64,000 bases of DNA from Amycolatopsis nalaikhensis (GTDB lineage: Bacteria > Actinomycetota > Actinomycetes > Mycobacteriales > Pseudonocardiaceae). Below are positions 50,618 through 58,485 of the stretch, in pieces; within the stretch, counting starts at the first letter, position 1, and each line of letters opens with the position of its first letter. The stretch is taken from NCBI RefSeq assembly GCF_030264295.1, contig NZ_CP127173.1, positions 8,067,501 to 8,131,500 of the forward strand, given 5' to 3'. A program made the translations under genes and the position numbers. The notes under the pieces are model-generated. The model saw only the letters and a program-made list of their open reading frames with translations. It was not told the DNA's origin and did not search any database.

Positions 50618-51760
50618 ATGTCGCGCCGATCCCTCCACACGCCCGCCCCCGACGCCACCGCCCTCCGCGCCCGGCTGGACCGCGCCCGCGCCGCCGCGGC
50701 CGCCGCGGACACCGACGCGCTCCTGATTGCGCCCGGCTCCGACCTGCGCTACCTGATCGGCCAGGCCGGCGGCTCGTTCGAGCGGCTCACCACGCTCGTC
50801 GTCCCGGCCGACGGCACGCCCGCGCTGGTGGTGCCGAAGCTGGAGGCGCCGGGTTACGCCGACGTGCCCACCGGCGAGCTCGGCGTCGAGCTGCTGACCT
50901 GGGTGGACGGCGACGACCCGTACAAGCTGGTCGCCGACCGGCTCGGCAAGCCCGGCCGCGTCGCGGTCAGCGACTTCACCCCCGCCCTGCACGTGCTGGC
51001 GCTGCGCGCGGCGCTGGGGGAGGCCGAGCAGACCCTGGCCGGGCCGGTGGTCCGCGAGCTGCGGATGCGCAAGGACGCCGCGGAGATCGCGTCGCTGCGC
51101 GAGGCGGGCGCGGCGATCGACCGCGTGCACGCCCGCGTCCACGAGTGGCTGCGGCCGGGCCGCACCGAGGCCGAGGTCGGCGCCGACATCGCCGCGGCCA
51201 TCGTCGAGGAGGGCCACGCCCAGGCCGACTTCGTGATCGTCGGCTCCGGCCCGAACGGCGCGAGCCCGCACCACGACGTCTCCGACCGCGTCATCGAGAA
51301 GGGTGACGTCGTGGTCGTCGACATCGGCGGCCCGCTGCCCGCGGGCTACAACTCCGACTCCACCCGCACGTACGCGGTGGGGGAGCCGCGCGACGCCGAC
51401 GTGGCCGAGACGTACGCGGTGCTGCAGCGCGCCCAGGCCGCCGCGGTGGCCGCGGTGAAGCCGGGCGTGACGGCGGAGGCCGTCGACGCGGCCGCGCGCG
51501 ACGTCATCGCCGAGGCCGGGTTCGGCGAGTACTTCATCCACCGCACCGGCCACGGCATCGGCCTGGACGTGCACGAGGAGCCCTACATCATCGCCGGGAA
51601 CGCGCTGCCGCTGGAGCCGGGCATGGCCTTCAGCGTCGAGCCGGGCATCTACCAGCCGGGTCGCTGGGGCGCCCGGATCGAAGACATCGTGATCGTCACC
51701 GCGGACGGCGTCGAGTCCGTCAACAACCAGCCGCACGAGCTCGTCGTGCTGGACGCATGA
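50618..51760 (+). CDS. M24-family Xaa-Pro peptidase
   Basis: A 380-residue creatinase/prolidase-type metallopeptidase. The N-terminal domain (1-150) is of creatinase type; the pita-bread catalytic domain has the metal ligands Asp in VVVDIGGPL and STRTYAVG, His in HRTGHGIGLDVHE, and Glu in SVEPGIY and GARIEDIV. It cleaves X-Pro bonds of small peptides. The Lrp/AsnC gene overlaps its stop (ATGA), suggesting control by amino-acid supply. Confidence 0.93.
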   Translation: MSRRSLHTPAPDATALRARLDRARAAAAAADTDALLIAPGSDLRYLIGQAGGSFERLTTLVVPADGTPALVVPKLEAPGYADVPTGELGVELLTWVDGDDPYKLVADRLGKPGRVAVSDFTPALHVLALRAALGEAEQTLAGPVVRELRMRKDAAEIASLREAGAAIDRVHARVHEWLRPGRTEAEVGADIAAAIVEEGHAQADFVIVGSGPNGASPHHDVSDRVIEKGDVVVVDIGGPLPAGYNSDSTRTYAVGEPRDADVAETYAVLQRAQAAAVAAVKPGVTAEAVDAAARDVIAEAGFGEYFIHRTGHGIGLDVHEEPYIIAGNALPLEPGMAFSVEPGIYQPGRWGARIEDIVIVTADGVESVNNQPHELVVLDA

Positions 51761-52212
51761 CGACCGGCGGCCTGGAGCCGCTGGACCAGGCGATCGTCCA
51801 GGAGCTCGCGGCCGACGGGCGGCGCAGCTTCACCGATCTGGCCGAGCGTGTCGGGCTGTCGGTGTCGGCGGTGCACCAGCGGGTGCGCCGCCTCGAGCAG
51901 CGCGGGGTCATCCTCGGCTACACCGCCCGGCTCGACGGCGAGCAGATCGGCCTGCCCTTGACGGCCCTGATCTCGCTGACGCCGAACGACCCGGCGGCGC
52001 CGGACGACTACCCGCAGCGGATCCAGCACATCAAGGAGATCGAGTCGTGCTACTCGGTCGCCGGCGACGAGTCCTACATCCTGCTGGTGCGCGTCCAGTC
52101 GCCGCTGGCCCTGGAGGACCTGCTGCGCCGGATCCGGGAGGCGGCGAAGGTGTCGACCCGCACGACGGTGGTGCTCTCTACGCCGTTCGAGGGACGTTCG
52201 CCCACGTTCTGA
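51757..52212 (+). CDS. Lrp/AsnC-family regulator
   Basis: A 151-residue regulator with an N-terminal helix-turn-helix (LDQAIVQELAADGRRSFTDL, VGLSVSAVHQRVRRLEQRG) and a C-terminal RAM (ligand-binding) domain (LALEDLLRRIREAAKV). The ligand is probably an amino acid. Its ATG overlaps the peptidase stop, so it is made from the same message and may regulate that promoter. A terminator hairpin follows at 52218-52242. Confidence 0.93.
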   Translation: MTTGGLEPLDQAIVQELAADGRRSFTDLAERVGLSVSAVHQRVRRLEQRGVILGYTARLDGEQIGLPLTALISLTPNDPAAPDDYPQRIQHIKEIESCYSVAGDESYILLVRVQSPLALEDLLRRIREAAKVSTRTTVVLSTPFEGRSPTF

Positions 52213-52217
52213 CGCCG

Positions 52218-52242
52218 GCGCCCCGCCCGGTGGCCGGGGCGC
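52218..52242 (+). terminator. Terminator hairpin after the Lrp gene
   Basis: GCGCCCCG (52218-52225) pairs with CGGGGCGC (52235-52242), six bases after the stop, directly before the antitoxin promoter. Confidence 0.65.
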
Positions 52243-52258
52243 TGGTACGGTAAAAGGT

Positions 52259-52483
52259 ATGGCAACACGTAAGGTCACTCTTTCGCTGGACAGCGGCGCA
52301 CTGGAGTTCGCCGAACGCGCCGCGAAAGCACACGGGATCTCGGTCTCGTCCTGGCTGTCGAAGGCGGCCCGGCGCGAGGCGGTTCGCACCGGCTACACCC
52401 CGCAGAAGCCGGAACCGGCCGTCGCGGAATCGGACGAGGCCGAGCGCAGCGCGGCGGAAAAGGATCTGCGTGCGCAGGGGTGA
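52259..52483 (+). CDS. Putative ribbon-helix-helix antitoxin
   Basis: A 74-residue protein. Residues 1-40 (KVTLSLDSGALEFAERAAKA, HGISVSSWLSKAAR) fit a ribbon-helix-helix DNA-binding antitoxin; the acidic tail (EPAVAESDEAERSAAEKD) would bind a toxin. TACGGT (52246-52251) is seven bases from the ATG, so the operon has its own leaderless promoter. The end overlaps the start of the toxin frame by 14 bases, the usual TA layout. Confidence 0.75.
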   Translation: MATRKVTLSLDSGALEFAERAAKAHGISVSSWLSKAARREAVRTGYTPQKPEPAVAESDEAERSAAEKDLRAQG

Positions 52484-52768
52484 AGTCTGGACGTACCACC
52501 CCCGACCGAACCGGCCCGGCAGCGCACCGTGGTGCTGCTGTCCTCGGACGGGGTGAACGAGTCCGAGCGGCCCTGGCTGCTCGGCACCGAACTGCTCGAG
52601 CGCGACCCGATGGACATCCTCGGGGTGGCGATCGACGCCCGCTACTGGGTGTCGACGCTCAACCTGACGAGGCTCTACCGGCCCTGGTTCGACGAGCGAG
52701 TCGCCGAGATCGACCAGGACGTCCAGGAGCGCATCGACATCGCGTTGCGTGCGGCACTCGATCTCTGA
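52470..52768 (+). pseudogene. MazF/PemK-like toxin, split by a frameshift
   Basis: From the GTG at 52470 the frame reads VRRGEVWTYHP, a typical MazF start, then shifts at the C-run 52499-52503; one more C would join it to PTEPARQRTVVLLSSDGVNE and the rest of a normal toxin of about 99 residues ending at 52768 (TELLERDPMDILGVAI, LTRLYRPW). As written, only a 79-residue piece from the GTG at 52529 could be made. The family would be an endoribonuclease toxin paired with the preceding antitoxin. Either an inactivated toxin, which would leave the antitoxin unopposed, or a homopolymer sequencing error. Confidence 0.7.
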
Positions 52769-52770
52769 GT

Positions 52771-52786
52771 GTATAACGCCCTATAC
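52771..52786. promoter_or_regulatory. GTATAACGNCCTATAC motif (copy 4)
   Basis: GTATAACGCCCTATAC three bases after the toxin stop, in the 81-base gap between convergent genes, where no promoter is expected for either. Confidence 0.55.
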
Positions 52787-52849
52787 CACTGGGCGAGTTT
52801 CAGGAAAACCGGGACAAGAACAAAGACCCGCTCAGGACCGGGGAGCCTC

Positions 52850-53929
52850 TCAGCGAGCCACGACCTCCGGGGCCGCGTGGAGCTTGCCGTCCGCGCCCGC
52901 GAGGCATGAAGCGTTGCCTTCGCGGGCGACGATGAACTCGGTCACGCAGTTGGCGATCGCCGTGTGCCCGGCCGCGTTGGGGTGGAACGACTCCTGCAGC
53001 GCGTGCCCGGCGCGGTCGGCCTGGCCGAGGTCCGCCAGCTGCAGGGTCAGCCGGGTGAACCACTCCGTCGCCGGGTTCGGGCCGCCGCTGCACGCCTCGT
53101 GCTTCACGCCCGCCTTGGCCAGGTCCAAGAACCGGGCCCCGCTCTGCTGCGCGGCCGCCTTCAGCCCGGCGGACAGGACGCCGATGCCGGTCTGGGAGAT
53201 CCAGCGCAGGTCTTCCACGCGGAACGGGCAGCCGTTGAGGTTGCGCAGGTCCTCCGGCAGGTCCGGGCCGATCGGGGCGGCGTAGGACTGCAGGATGAGC
53301 TGGTAGTCGGCGGGGACGTAACCCGCTTGGGCCAGCACGGTTTTGACGTCCGAGACCGCCTTCGCCACCTTCGGCACCATGGCGTCCACTTTGGACTGCC
53401 AGTTCTGCTTGAGCGCCGTGCTGCACGACGGGCCGCCAGCGTTGAACCAGGCCTTGAAGCATTCGGTGACCTGGTTGGAGAACTTGGGTTCGTCGTTGGC
53501 GCCGACGGCGATCACGACGGCGGTGACCCGGTGGTCTTTGACGACCGCGGCGAGCTGCTGCGCTTGCGATCCTTCGGTCCACTGCTTGACGTCGCCGAGG
53601 GCGACCTGTTCGGCGGGTGCGCCGGAGCAGCCGAGGTTGACGTGGGCGGTGACGCCGGGGACGGCGATCTTTTCGACGAAGGCGTTGGGGGAGCGGTGGC
53701 ACCAGTTGCCGCCCTGCCCGTTGGTGGTGGGGGTGTATTGGCCGGCGCCTTCGCCGGAGACGGTGCTGTCGCCCATGGCGACGACGGTGAGCGGTCCGGT
53801 GCCGGGCGGGCCTTGGCGGGGCTGGGGTCGCCCGGGTTGGCTTTCGGAGCCGAAGAAGACGAAGAAGCCGGCCAGCAGGGCCACGCACGCGAGGACCAAG
53901 GCCCCCCAGTACCACCGAAGACGTCGCAT
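52850..53929 (-). CDS. Secreted or membrane-anchored SGNH/GDSL hydrolase
   Basis: A 359-residue protein with an N-terminal hydrophobic anchor (about 8-27). The SGNH blocks are present: VVAMGDSTVSGEG (nucleophile Ser), LGCSGAPAEQ (Gly), VIAVGANDEPKF (Asn) and SFHPNAAGHTAIANC (Asp replaced by Asn in this block, His catalytic). Several cysteines (HRSPN-WCHR, LGCSG, TECFKA, SCST, NGCPF, EACSGG) suggest disulphides. Substrate unknown. TAGAAT (53938-53943 on the minus strand) is eight bases before the ATG. Confidence 0.88.
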   Translation of the reverse strand: MRRLRWYWGALVLACVALLAGFFVFFGSESQPGRPQPRQGPPGTGPLTVVAMGDSTVSGEGAGQYTPTTNGQGGNWCHRSPNAFVEKIAVPGVTAHVNLGCSGAPAEQVALGDVKQWTEGSQAQQLAAVVKDHRVTAVVIAVGANDEPKFSNQVTECFKAWFNAGGPSCSTALKQNWQSKVDAMVPKVAKAVSDVKTVLAQAGYVPADYQLILQSYAAPIGPDLPEDLRNLNGCPFRVEDLRWISQTGIGVLSAGLKAAAQQSGARFLDLAKAGVKHEACSGGPNPATEWFTRLTLQLADLGQADRAGHALQESFHPNAAGHTAIANCVTEFIVAREGNASCLAGADGKLHAAPEVVAR

Positions 53930-53966
53930 CGCGGTCGATTCTACGGACGGCGGTGTGCGGTCGGGC

Positions 53967-54602
53967 TCAGGTCACGGTCCAGGTTCGCACCAGTGCCACG
54001 AGGGATGCGGCGAGGGTGGCCGGGTCGAGTTCGCGGTCGCGGAGCCAGTGGCGGACTTGTTCGGCGGAAAGTGCGGCGAGCAGGACGTCGGCGGCGATTT
54101 CGGCGTCGGGCGCGCCGCCCGCGTCGAGGAGGTGGCGGGCGTGCTGTCGCCAGAGGGTGTGGGCGCCGGTGCGGAAGCGGGCGCCGGTGGTGGCGGTTTC
54201 GGACAGCAGGACGAGGTCGAGCTGGCGGGTGAGGAGGTCGAGGTAGGCCTCGACGAACGCGGCGAGCCGGTCGGTGGGGGGTGCGCCGGGGCCGAGGGGT
54301 GGCGGGCCGGTGAGGATGCGGTCCTGGAGTTCGCGTTCGCGTTCGTCGAGCAGGGCCATGGCGAGGCCGGCTTTGTCGCCGAAGCGGCGGTAGAGGGTGC
54401 CTTTGCCGACGCCGGCGGCGTTCGCGACGTCGTCCATGGTGACGGCGTCGACGCCGCGTTCGGCGAAGAGGGTTTCGGCGGCGGTGAGGGCGCGGAGGCG
54501 GTTGCGGGCGGCGTCGGCGCGTTCGCGGACGGGGGCGCCGAGGACGGGCAGTTCGACCGGCGTTGACGAAGCGGACTCCGGTCCGCTACGGTTCGAAGAC
54601 AT
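53967..54602 (-). CDS. TetR-family repressor
   Basis: A 211-residue TetR regulator. Helix-turn-helix: RLRALTAAETLFAERGVDAV, DDVANAAGVGKGTLYRRFGD (about 35-85); the C-terminal ligand domain is leucine-rich (FVEAYLDLLTRQLDLVLLSE). It is divergent from the azoreductase gene. Two dyads (54570-54587, inside its first codons, and 54604-54621) match each other, so it probably represses both genes. The N-terminal extension before the HTH is about 30 residues long. Confidence 0.92.
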   Translation of the reverse strand: MSSNRSGPESASSTPVELPVLGAPVRERADAARNRLRALTAAETLFAERGVDAVTMDDVANAAGVGKGTLYRRFGDKAGLAMALLDERERELQDRILTGPPPLGPGAPPTDRLAAFVEAYLDLLTRQLDLVLLSETATTGARFRTGAHTLWRQHARHLLDAGGAPDAEIAADVLLAALSAEQVRHWLRDRELDPATLAASLVALVRTWTVT

Positions 54603-54621
54603 AAGCGGACTCTAGTCCGAT
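54570..54621. promoter_or_regulatory. Pair of TetR operators
   Basis: AGCGGACTCCGGTCCGCT (54570-54587) and AGCGGACTCTAGTCCGAT (54604-54621) share AGCGGACTC and GTCCG; both are dyads with half-site AGCGGAC. Their centres are 34 bases apart, three helical turns, so two dimers could bind on one face. Confidence 0.75.
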
Positions 54622-54664
54622 TCTTCGTCCGGCGGAAGCCGACACCCCATCGAGGAGCACTGTC

Positions 54665-55288
54665 ATGCCTGATTTGCTGCACATTTCCGCGTCCCCGCGC
54701 GGGGAAGACTCCCAGTCGCTGCGTCTGGCAGCTACTTTCCTGGACACCTACCGCACGGTGCACCCGGAGGCAGAGATCGAGGAATGGGACCTCTGGGACG
54801 GTTCCCTGCCGTCGTTCGGCCCGGCCGCGGCGCGCGCCAAGATGACCGTGTTCGGCGGCGGCGTCCCGCAGGGCGCGGAAGCCGAAGCGTGGTCGGCGGC
54901 GAAGGCCGCGTTCGCGCGGTTCGACGCCGCCGACCGGGTGCTCTTCAGCGTCCCGATGTGGAACTCGGGCGTGCCGTACGTGCTCAAGCAGTTCATCGAC
55001 GTCGTGTCGCAGCCGGGGCTGGTGTTCGGCGTCGACGCGGTGACCGGGTACGAAGGCCTGCTGCGCGGCAAGCGGGCCGCGGTGATCTACACCAGCGCGG
55101 TGTGGGGTCCGGGTCTCGGGCCGGAGTTCGGCCGGGACTTCCAGGCGCCGTTCTTCACCGGCTGGCTGAACTGGGCCGGGATCGACGACGTCACCGAGAT
55201 CCGCTACCACCCGACCCTGACCGGCGACGCGGACGAGCTGAGCCGCATCGCCCACGAATCGGCCCGTGACGCGGCCAAGGCGTTCTAG
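54665..55288 (+). CDS. FMN-dependent NADH-azoreductase
   Basis: A 207-residue flavodoxin-fold quinone/azo reductase of the AzoR/AcpD type. The FMN-phosphate loop is SASPRGEDSQSL (about 8-19); PMWNSGVPYVLKQFID contacts FMN; residues 135-150 (IYTSAVWGPGL) line the active site. It reduces quinones by two electrons, protecting against electrophiles. Controlled most likely by the divergent TetR protein through two operators. AGGAGCAC precedes the ATG. Confidence 0.93.
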   Translation: MPDLLHISASPRGEDSQSLRLAATFLDTYRTVHPEAEIEEWDLWDGSLPSFGPAAARAKMTVFGGGVPQGAEAEAWSAAKAAFARFDAADRVLFSVPMWNSGVPYVLKQFIDVVSQPGLVFGVDAVTGYEGLLRGKRAAVIYTSAVWGPGLGPEFGRDFQAPFFTGWLNWAGIDDVTEIRYHPTLTGDADELSRIAHESARDAAKAF

Positions 55289-56124
55289 CCGAGGGCGGTC
55301 GCCCGGCTGACGTCTTCCCAGGCGGCCAGGTCCGCGGCGAGCGAGGCGTGGTGGGCGCGAATGGCGTCGACGGCGTCCGCGCCGAGCGCGAGCCGCAGCG
55401 GTGGGTTGTCGCTGTCCACGGCGCGGACGATCGCCGCGGCGGCCTTGGCCGGGTCGCCCGGCTGGGTGCCGTCCATGGTCTCGACCGCCTGGCGGGTGGC
55501 CGAGGTGGACACCGCGTAGGCGTCGATGGTGCGGGAGCGGTGCATCCGGCCGCCGCCGAACTCGGTGCGGAACGCGCCCGGCTCGACGATGAGCACCCGC
55601 ACGCCGAACGGTGCCACCTCGGCGGCGAGCGCTTCGGAAATGCCTTCGAGGGCGAACTTCGAGGCGCAGTAGGCGCCGTAGCCGGGCGGGGAGAGCTGGC
55701 CGCCCATCGAGCTGATCTGCACGACCGTGCCGCTGCCCTGGGCCCGCAGGTGCGGCAGCACGGCCTTGGTGACCGCGACGGCGCCGAAGAACATCACCTC
55801 CATCAGGGCGCGCAGTTCGTCCATGGTCAGCTCTTCGACGGCGCCGACCGAGCCGTTGCCGGCGTTGTTGACCACGACGTCGATCCGGCCGAACTCCTCG
55901 AGCGCGGTCTTCACGGCGGCGTCGACCTGGCCGGGGTCGGTGACGTCGAGGGCCGCGGTCCGGACCCGGTCGCCGCCGTGGTCGCGCAGGTCGGCCAGGG
56001 TCTCCGGCCGCCGCGCGGTGGCCAGCACCCGGTCGCCCGCGGCGAGCGCGGCCAGGGCGATCTCGCGGCCGAAGCCGGCGGAGCAGCCGGTGATCAGCCA
56101 GACGCGGCCGTCGGTGTTCGTCAT
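55285..56124 (-). CDS. SDR-family oxidoreductase (NAD-dependent)
   Basis: A 279-residue short-chain dehydrogenase: TGCSAGFGREIALAAL (cofactor), NNAGNGSVG and catalytic YCASKFALEG with Ser in QISSMGG. Its long C-terminal segment (about 190-279) is the usual variable substrate domain. It is divergent from a LysR gene, suggesting regulated expression, and convergent with the azoreductase gene with a four-base overlap. Confidence 0.92.
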   Translation of the reverse strand: MTNTDGRVWLITGCSAGFGREIALAALAAGDRVLATARRPETLADLRDHGGDRVRTAALDVTDPGQVDAAVKTALEEFGRIDVVVNNAGNGSVGAVEELTMDELRALMEVMFFGAVAVTKAVLPHLRAQGSGTVVQISSMGGQLSPPGYGAYCASKFALEGISEALAAEVAPFGVRVLIVEPGAFRTEFGGGRMHRSRTIDAYAVSTSATRQAVETMDGTQPGDPAKAAAAIVRAVDSDNPPLRLALGADAVDAIRAHHASLAADLAAWEDVSRATALG

Positions 56125-56187
56125 CTTCGCCTTCCTCCCAGTGGTTTCCCTGCTCCCATCCTGGTGTCGATCTCCGCCGGGCCGCCA

Positions 56188-56197
56188 ACACCGGTGT
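56188..56197. promoter_or_regulatory. Palindrome in the SDR-LysR divergent region
   Basis: ACACCGGTGT is a perfect 10-base palindrome about 25 bases upstream of the LysR GTG; TACAGT lies between it and the start. A candidate LysR or SDR operator. Confidence 0.35.
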
Positions 56198-56222
56198 CCT
56201 GCCGGGGCTACAGTCTGGGCCT

Positions 56223-57125
56223 GTGACTCCCGAGCTGCGGCACCTTCGCTACTTCGTCGCCGTCGCGGACGAAACGAGCTTCACGCGGGCCGCGGCCGGG
56301 CTGCACATCGCGCAGCAGTCGTTGTCGCAGCAGATCACCGTGCTGGAGCGGACTCTGGGCGCGCGGTTGTTCGAGCGTGGCGCGCGTGGTGCCCGCTTGA
56401 CCGCCGTCGGGGAGCTGTTCCTCCCGGAGGCGAGGGCGGTGCTGGCCCGCGCCGACGAAGCCGTCGCGACGGTCGGCCGGGCGGTCCGCGGCGAGATCGG
56501 CACGGTCCGGCTGGCGTTCCTCACCACGACGGCGAACTACCTGCTGCCGCCGGTGGTCCGCGCGGTCCGCGAGCGGTTCCCCGACCTGGCGGTGACGACG
56601 GCCGAGGCGTCGATCGCCGAGCTGGTCGAAGGCCTGCGTGAGGGCCGGTTCGACCTGGCGTTCACGCGGCCGCCGTTGGTGGCGGGGCTGGCGTCGCGGA
56701 CGTTGCTGACCGAGGAGGTCTGTGCGGTCTTCCCCGCCGACCATCCCCTTGCCGGGCGTTCGTCGGTGCGGCTGGCGGACCTGGCGGACGAGCCGTGGGT
56801 GCTGACGCCGCGGAGTTCGTGGGAGCCGTGGCATCGCAGCTATGACGCGGACTTCGCGGCGGCGGGCTTCACGCCGCGGGTGGTGCAGCGCGCGGCGACG
56901 GTGCAGGGGCTGCTGGGTCTCGTCGCGGCGGGAGTGGGCGTGACGCGGCTGACGCGTTCGTCGCACAGCCTGCGCCGCGGCGGGGTGGCGTTCGTGCCGC
57001 TCGAAGGGGACGTGGCCCGCACGGAGCTGGTGTGGGCGCCGGGCCACGACAACCCGGCGGTGCCGAAGATCGTGGAGGTCGCGGTGGAGCTGGCGGAGAC
57101 GACGGACCTCACCGAGGCGGGCTAG
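56223..57125 (+). CDS. LysR-family transcriptional regulator
   Basis: A 300-residue regulator: an N-terminal winged helix-turn-helix (LRYFVAVADETSFTRAAAGL, HIAQQSLSQQI) and a periplasmic-binding-like effector domain (about 90-290). The effector is unknown; such regulators usually activate a divergently transcribed gene, here the SDR gene at 55285. The GTG start has a TACAGT box eight bases upstream. Confidence 0.93.
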   Translation: MTPELRHLRYFVAVADETSFTRAAAGLHIAQQSLSQQITVLERTLGARLFERGARGARLTAVGELFLPEARAVLARADEAVATVGRAVRGEIGTVRLAFLTTTANYLLPPVVRAVRERFPDLAVTTAEASIAELVEGLREGRFDLAFTRPPLVAGLASRTLLTEEVCAVFPADHPLAGRSSVRLADLADEPWVLTPRSSWEPWHRSYDADFAAAGFTPRVVQRAATVQGLLGLVAAGVGVTRLTRSSHSLRRGGVAFVPLEGDVARTELVWAPGHDNPAVPKIVEVAVELAETTDLTEAG

Positions 57126-57127
57126 CT

Positions 57128-57796
57128 TCAGTCGAGCAGCGCGGTGAGGACCCCGTCCAGCAGCCGGACGCGGCGGTCGGCGATGCGGTGCACCTCGTCG
57201 TCGTGGGTCGCGACGATCACCGCCGCGCCCTCCGACGCGCAGCGGCGCAGCAGCCGCAGGACCCGCGGTGTGCTGCCCGCGTCGAGGTGCGCGGTCGGCT
57301 CGTCGGTCAGCAGGACCCGTGGCCGTCCGGCGACCGCGCGGGCCAGCGCCACCCGCTGCTGCTGCCCGAACGACACCTCCAGCGGGTAGCGGTCGCCGAG
57401 GTCGCCGATGCCCAGCTCGTCCAGCAGCTCGCTCACGCGCGCGGTGATCTCGCGAGCGGCCGGGCGCGGGATGTCGGACCGCAACCGCAGCGGCAGGGCG
57501 ACGTTCTCCGCGATCGTCAGCTCGTTGGCCAGCCCGAGCGCCTGCGGCAGCACCGCGCAGGTGTGCCACGGCGGTGCCCCGCTGATCGGGACGCCGTCCA
57601 GGAGTACGCAGCCGGAGTCGGGGGAGTCGAACCCGCACAGCAGGGCGAGCAGCGCGCTCTTGCCCGACCCCGAGCGGCCGGACACGGTCACCAGTTCACC
57701 CGCGCCGACGCGCAGCTCGAGCCCGCGCAGCACTTCGATGTCGCCGCTGGGGTGGGCGAAGCTGCGGCGCAGCCCGACGGCTTCCACCAGGGTCAT
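57128..57796 (-). CDS. ABC transporter ATPase (second of a pair)
   Basis: A 222-residue nucleotide-binding protein: Walker A GRSGSGKSALL, Q-loop region LPQALGLAN, signature VSFGQQQ (the usual LSGGQQQ has two changes), Walker B VLLTDEPTAHLD, H-loop VATHDDEVH. MacB/LolD-like. It is the last gene of the ABC operon (permease, ATPase 1, ATPase 2). The ATG overlaps the TGA of the first ATPase gene. Together with it, it should power the FtsX-type permease. Confidence 0.92.
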   Translation of the reverse strand: MTLVEAVGLRRSFAHPSGDIEVLRGLELRVGAGELVTVSGRSGSGKSALLALLCGFDSPDSGCVLLDGVPISGAPPWHTCAVLPQALGLANELTIAENVALPLRLRSDIPRPAAREITARVSELLDELGIGDLGDRYPLEVSFGQQQRVALARAVAGRPRVLLTDEPTAHLDAGSTPRVLRLLRRCASEGAAVIVATHDDEVHRIADRRVRLLDGVLTALLD

Positions 57797-58485
57797 GGCC
57801 GGGGCTCCTGTTCTTCGACGCCTTCGAGCACGCCCTTGTGGAGCCGGGCCACTCGCGCGCCGAGGTCGATGAGGCGTTCGTCGTGCGAGGCGACCAGGAC
57901 CGCGAAGTCCTGGTCCACCAGGTAGCGCAAGGTGTCGAGCACCAGGTCCGCCGACGCCTCGTCCAGCTGCGACGTCGGCTCGTCGGCGAGGACCACCGTC
58001 GAGCGCGCGGCCAGCACGCACCCGAACGCCAGCCGCTGCTGCTGCCCGCCCGAGAGCGCGGAGATCTTCCAGCCGCCGGTGCCGTGCAGGCCCAGCTGCC
58101 CGAGGATGTCATCGGGGGTGCAGTCGGTTCCCGCGGCTTCCGCGGCGGCGCGGAGGTTGTCGGCCACGCTCAGGTAGCCCAGCAGGTTGTCGGCCGGGTT
58201 CTGGAACACCAGCCCGAGGTGGTGGCGGCGCAGGGCCCGCCGTTCGCGGTGCTTGAGCTTGCGGACGTCGGCGCCCTGGAACGTCAGCGTGCCGCGCGCG
58301 GGCTGTTCGAACAGGCCCAGCACGCGCAGCAGCGTCGACTTCCCGGACCCGGACGGCCCGGCGAGCACGGTCATCCCGCGCGCGGGCACGTCGATGCTGA
58401 CGTCGTCGACGCCGGTGACGACCCCGGCCGGGGTCAGGTAGTCCACGCCGATGCCGCGCAGGGAGAAAATCGGTTTGTCAGGCAC
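57793..58485 (-). CDS. ABC transporter ATPase (first of a pair)
   Basis: A 230-residue MacB-like ATPase with canonical motifs: Walker A GPSGSGKSTLL, signature LSGGQQQ, Walker B VVLADEPTSQLD, H-loop VASHDERL. Its start overlaps the end of the permease gene by eight bases and its stop overlaps the start of the second ATPase (ATGA), so all three are translationally coupled. Confidence 0.93.
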   Translation of the reverse strand: MPDKPIFSLRGIGVDYLTPAGVVTGVDDVSIDVPARGMTVLAGPSGSGKSTLLRVLGLFEQPARGTLTFQGADVRKLKHRERRALRRHHLGLVFQNPADNLLGYLSVADNLRAAAEAAGTDCTPDDILGQLGLHGTGGWKISALSGGQQQRLAFGCVLAARSTVVLADEPTSQLDEASADLVLDTLRYLVDQDFAVLVASHDERLIDLGARVARLHKGVLEGVEEQEPRP

